From Diogma glabrata (lineage: Eukaryota; Arthropoda; Insecta; Diptera; Cylindrotomidae): DNA of 64,000 nucleotides. The stretch spans positions 229,318,754 to 229,382,753 of the forward strand of contig OY856186.1 in the NCBI GenBank assembly GCA_963693315.1, in the 5' to 3' direction. The notes under the pieces are model-generated. The model was not told the origin of the DNA and ran no database searches. It saw nothing but the letters and a program-made list of their open reading frames with translations. Positions 60,471-64,000 of the stretch are shown here, piece by piece. Both the position numbers and the translations under genes were made by a program. The number at the start of each line of letters is the position of its first letter. Position 1 is the first letter of the stretch.

Positions 60471-61515
60471 AAAATCAGATCATATATACGTGAGACCAGA
60501 GCTGCTCCTCCATTCTTAAATAGTTCTGCAGGGATTCCATCGATACCTGGTGATTTGCCATTTTTTAATTTTTTGATGGCAGCTTCCACTTTTTCTATTG
60601 TTGGGTAAGGGACAAAAATCTCCTCACTTGACGGAGCAATTGCTCGAATAGGATGAACTTCATTCGTCCTATTCAGTAGGTCTTGAAAGTGGGATCGCCA
60701 TACTTCCAGCACATCACGTTCACTTGTTGTAAGCTCGTTGTTTCCATTTTTGATGGCTGTAGATCTTGGGTGGAAATCTTTTGTCAGATTCCGCGCATTG
60801 GCAAAACACTCTTTCGAATTTCCATTAGCTGCATGTTGGTTGATGTTTTCGATACAGCTCTTCATGTGTTCGCGTTTCTTTTTCCGTAGGAGTTTTGCTG
60901 AGGCTTTTCTGGCGCATAGATAATCAGTTTGGGAGCTTCGGGTGTTTCTTGTTAACCATTTCTCTCGCAGTTTTTGTTTGTGCTCAATGCTTTCGCGGCA
61001 CTCGTCATCAAACGTTGTGTGATTTCGGTGGTCGTTTTCCGATTGTAGTTTGTGCTGCGGATATGATGGTTGATTGAAGCGTTTGCCATTCTTCTTGTAT
61101 GTTTAATGGCATCTTAGATGGGATGTCATGCTCTTCTATGCTTTGCGTTACAATTTCTCGATATCTATTCAGTGTTTCCAGGTGTTTAAATGCTTCGACA
61201 TTCCAGCGCACGGTCTTTTTTGCTTGCCTATTAAATGTAGATGATAATTTGCACTTACACTTGAAGATGACAAGCATATGATCGGTGTCCATATCAGCAC
61301 CTCTGTATGATCGAACGTCAGTTATACTTGTAGAGTGTCTCTTAGAAATCATGACGTGATGGATTTGATTTTCAGTTCTTCCATCATTTGATTTCCACGT
61401 TGCTTTGTGGATTCTCTTATGAGGAAAGAAAGTGCTAGAAATTACTAGATCATACATCATAGCCAGTTCAGCTGCGCGAAAGCCGTTATTGTTACTAGCA
61501 TGATGCAAGCTGTTA
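60437..61515 (-). pseudogene. RTE-like element, endonuclease C-terminus and linker
   Basis: 61515-61008 continues the endonuclease: RNSLHHASNNNGFRAAELA, TWKSNDGRTENQIHHVMI (T-W..S.D...Q.D-like) and DMDTDHMLVIFKCK (catalytic D-H). 60865-60437 is the linker, with RDVLEVWRSHFQDLLNR and IKKLKNGKSPGIDGIPAELF, the K-S/A-P-G-x-D-x-I-P motif just before the RT. A frame change lies near 60870-61010. Confidence 0.75.
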
Positions 61516-61523
61516 CGGCCGAC

Positions 61524-62373
61524 TAGGGATGGAAAGATTTATAGAAAAGTCGATTCTTGATTCCTACTTCGATTTTATACATTTCGATTCTCAGAATCGA
61601 TTCTCCGGCTGCAAAAGTCGATTCTTTCGATTTTAATCGATTCCTATGTTAAGAAAACTAGCTTTAACTGAAAAAAATTTAAATTTATATTTCATTGATA
61701 TACATTTATTCAAAATAAATTTTAGACAATCAACTTATGAAAACCACTTATTTTCTGTAACATGATCTTAAGAAAAGTAGTATATTTAAATGATTAGGCG
61801 TTAAACGACTTCAAATCTGATTTGCAATCAGACCATAGTATGAAAATAAACGCTCACATGGTTGATGGTTGACGTGGCATATTTCTGATAAATTTGGGTT
61901 TTCATTTTTGAGTGTTTTCCATGTGATAATTGGATCCGGATTACTTTTGCTGTCAACTGTTGGCCGATTAATGAATTGTTTTAATTCAATCGGCAACCCG
62001 CCTACTTCATCACTGTCACTATTTTGATGGTTTTGTATCAAAGAGTCGTCTAAAAAATCCCAAATACCATTACCATGTGAAGAGCGTTGATGATATGCAG
62101 TGTATTCACTTTCATGATCAAACGCAACACTTTTTGTTAGTTGAATTTTTTTTTTTTAAGCAATCACATTTGTGGATAAAGTTTGAACAAATTAATTGAA
62201 AAACCATGACGAAGAAATGTTTTTCTAATGTTTTTCTAATGTCAAAAAAATCGAATACTAAGAATCGATTCTTGATCGAATTTGAAAGTGAGAAAAATCG
62301 ATTCTTTATAATCGATTATTTTAGCAGAAAAGTCGATTATCGAGTAGAATCGGAATCGACTTTTCCATCCCTA
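61524..62373. mobile_element. Short hAT element in the endonuclease gene (850 bp)
   Basis: Ends TAGGGATGGAAA (61524) and TTTCCATCCCTA (62373); flanks CGGCCGAC (61516-61523) and CGGCCGGG (62374-62381) are an 8 bp duplication with two changes. Subterminal regions repeat TCGATT/AATCGA dozens of times. Most of the transposase is gone. It interrupts the RTE-like element, so it is younger than that insertion. Confidence 0.85.
61811..62041 (-). pseudogene. hAT transposase dimerisation-domain remnant
   Basis: 76 codons on the - strand including DPIITWKTLKNENPNLSEIC and NHQPCERLFSYYGLIANQI, which follows the hAT C-terminal pattern W-K..P.LS.....PCER.FS..G.I. Only the dimerisation end remains; catalytic residues are absent. 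Confidence 0.7.
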
Positions 62374-62381
62374 CGGCCGGG

Positions 62382-62847
62382 ACATGTGGTTTTAAGTTCT
62401 GCACTTCTACCAATTTGCGCATTGAAGTCACCTACCACGATTTTTATATCGTGTCCGCGGGATGTTATTGATGACTTCTTCGAGTTCTAGAAAGAACAGG
62501 TCTTTAATGTCATCTGCTTTGTCTTCAGTAGGTGCATGAACATTGATGATCGTTACATTAAATTTTTGCGTACGGATTCTCATTGTGCATATCCGCATAT
62601 TAATTGGGCAAAAGTCGATAACCTGTTGATTCACGCGACGATGTATGAGAAAGCCAACTCCAAATTCTCCTCCGTTTTCATGACCGCAATAATAAAGAGT
62701 GTATCCCTTGGCTGTTTCGTGGATTCCACTCCCTGGCCATCTTAGTTCTTGTAACGGCACTATATCCAGTGTATAGCTATTGATTTGGTTTGTAAGTTTG
62801 GTAGATCTCCTGGTCTTCTAAGGCTTAGCACGTTCCAGGTTCCCATT
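62382..62847 (-). pseudogene. RTE-like element, endonuclease N-terminus
   Basis: Starts MGTWNVLSL (catalytic N region), changes frame before LDIVPLQELRWPGSG (catalytic E), then YTLYYCGHENGGEFGVGFLI and INVHAPTEDKADDIKDLFF, and in another frame VGDFNAQIGRSAELKTTCPG (catalytic D-x-N) up to the hAT insertion. The insertion plus one target duplication totals 858 bp, a multiple of three; the frame on the far side resumes at RNSLHH. Confidence 0.8.
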
Positions 62848-63033
62848 TTTAAATCGTAGGTCCGGGTACAGTTTCCGAGGTCGTTCTAATTATGAATCCG
62901 AGATAATCCCAGGCCTGTGTACAGAATTCATGACAAGTAATTTTTTACGGAAATGGGGTGTTAGCCCTTCGACCAACCCAAATTTTCGTGAATGGGTTCG
63001 TTCTGCATCTTAAGGTTCACCAGAAACAACCAT

Positions 63034-63199
63034 TTTACACATTTATATAGCGAGCCGCTTGATCCAAGACAGACGCCCCGCTACAAACCGCCCCTAACAT
63101 GGAGAACAGACGCTTTCTTACACGTTTATATAGCGAGCCGCTTGATCCAAGACAGACACCCGCTCCAAGCCGCCCCTAACACGGAGAGCAGACGCTTGA
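63034..63199. repeat. Tandem duplication, 2 x about 83 bp, in the RTE-like leader
   Basis: TTTATATAGCGAGCCGCTTG, ATCCAAGACAGAC and CCGCCCCTAACA occur at 63041 and again at 63125. GC-rich for the window. Likely the 5' region repeat of the retrotransposon. Confidence 0.75.
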
Positions 63200-63380
63200 G
63201 TTGCATTGGTTTTGTGGCGCCAATGACTCGCCATGGTGTAGAATTACTGAGTATAAGCAGTATCTACTCTGCCCCTCTCAACTACACCAACCTAATTCTG
63301 TTAGCATTACCCAGGTAGCACGGCGTGGACGTAGAATTTCGGATTTCACTAACCCTAGTTTTTATTCGCCGCAAGCAAAA

Positions 63381-64000
63381 TAATTAAAAAACTAATTGTT
63401 TACTCTAAATCAAAGTTATAAATTTGCATAAATTTTTAAATAAAAATATGGTTAACAAGTAACCTTTGACAAAATATTTGTTATTTTTTTCAAAATAATT
63501 CTATGACTATGACAACAAATAATAACAAATATTTTAATTGAATAACTAAATTCTAAATTTAAAAGTTGCTTTGATACAAATTTCTATTTTTTATAGAATT
63601 TAAACAAATACAAACGTTTTTTACTTTTTTGGACGTAACTATGATAACAAAATCTAAGCGTTGACCCAGTGACACTTTATGACACTTTAATATATAGGCG
63701 AATAAAAAATGCTTTAAGCTTATTTCCAAAAAAATTGCTTTCATATATTTGCAGACATTTGTTTTGTGAACTTTTATTTTAAGAAAATTTTTTAATCTTA
63801 GCATTTGCGGTTTGTTAGTAATTTAACATAAAATCAAATCAGTTGTAAATCCTTTGTTAATGGATTCATAGAGTCCGAAACTAGTCAGGAAATACAAATA
63901 AAATTAACGATAAAATTGAAGTTTTGCCTTTTTGTTTTTGTTTCAATTTCTTTTGGGGAAAAAAATAATAATTAAAGGGTTTTTCTAAAAAATTTGTCGT
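63381..64000. other. AT-rich end of the window
   Basis: No gene or repeat recognised; no additional ZP exon could be identified here. Confidence 0.5.

Larger units (their letters stand above)
59612..63380 (-). mobile_element. RTE-like non-LTR retrotransposon, split by a hAT insertion
   Basis: Reading on the - strand: tandem repeats in the leader (63034-63199), apurinic-type endonuclease start MGTWNVLSLRRPGDLPNL at 62847, endonuclease (62760-62390), hAT insertion (61524-62373), rest of the endonuclease and linker (61515-60437), reverse transcriptase (60358-59612). The RT C-terminus and 3' UTR are replaced at 59650-59727 by a hexamer repeat. The combination of an APE endonuclease and this RT type matches the insect endonuclease-reverse transcriptase (RTE-like) group; exact clade is inference. 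Confidence 0.7.

Overview
This is AT-rich insect nuclear DNA: spliced genes with GT/AG introns, a pickpocket-type DEG/ENaC channel, an insect-type ZP-domain membrane protein, and dense remains of eukaryotic transposons (Crypton, hAT, Penelope-like, RTE-like and RNase H-bearing non-LTR elements, BEL/Pao, fold-back elements). Nothing looks bacterial or viral. The order of insect cannot be fixed from the sequence.

Two host genes can be reconstructed. (1) A DEG/ENaC (pickpocket-like) sodium-channel subunit on the + strand, 8887-45205. It has eight exons whose phases all match and gives 588 codons plus stop. All hallmark motifs are present: the N-terminal HG motif, TM1, FPAVTFCN, a Cys-rich extracellular domain, and the TM2 pore motif. 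Its 36 kb length comes almost entirely from intron 3 (14.8 kb) and intron 7 (19.5 kb), both filled with repeats. (2) The 3' five exons of a ZP-domain transmembrane protein on the - strand, 58648-57120, coding 426 residues plus stop. Its N-terminus lies beyond any exon I can see, probably outside the window. The genes are tail to tail, about 11.9 kb apart.

Layout. 1-1967: A-rich, G-poor tract, then the leader of a reversed LTR element whose LTR starts at about 1968. 3060-4185: Crypton tyrosine-recombinase pseudogene with an intron. 6640-7580: tandem array. 8887-9478: channel exons 1-3. 9480-24238 (intron 3): a fold-back element, a 1.07 kb TIR element containing a tRNA-like SINE, a 5.45 kb near-identical tandem duplication carrying a 5'-inverted Penelope-like element and a decayed non-LTR element, then a nested palindrome complex that stops about 46 bp before exon 4. 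24239-25486: exons 4-7. 25487-44966 (intron 7): a hAT element inserted in the 5' splice site, a GGTCATGGT minisatellite, more fold-backs, a 630 bp tandem array, a complete hAT shell with perfect TSD, a 1.36 kb palindrome and LINE 3' fragments. 44967-45205: exon 8. 45206-57119: intergenic, with SINE, Crypton end, palindromic modules and tandem repeats. 57120-58648: ZP exons. 58700-63400: BEL/Pao integrase fragment and an RTE-like retrotransposon split by a hAT element.

The most unusual signal is a set of at least nine short palindromic modules scattered across the window. Each is a 12-45 bp stem from AT-rich DNA enclosing a GC-rich core, several with a CGNAGCG-like string. Five are packed into the nested palindrome beside channel exon 4. 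The other standout is the hAT copy whose target-site duplication is the exon 7 splice donor itself, so the gene still has a legal donor.
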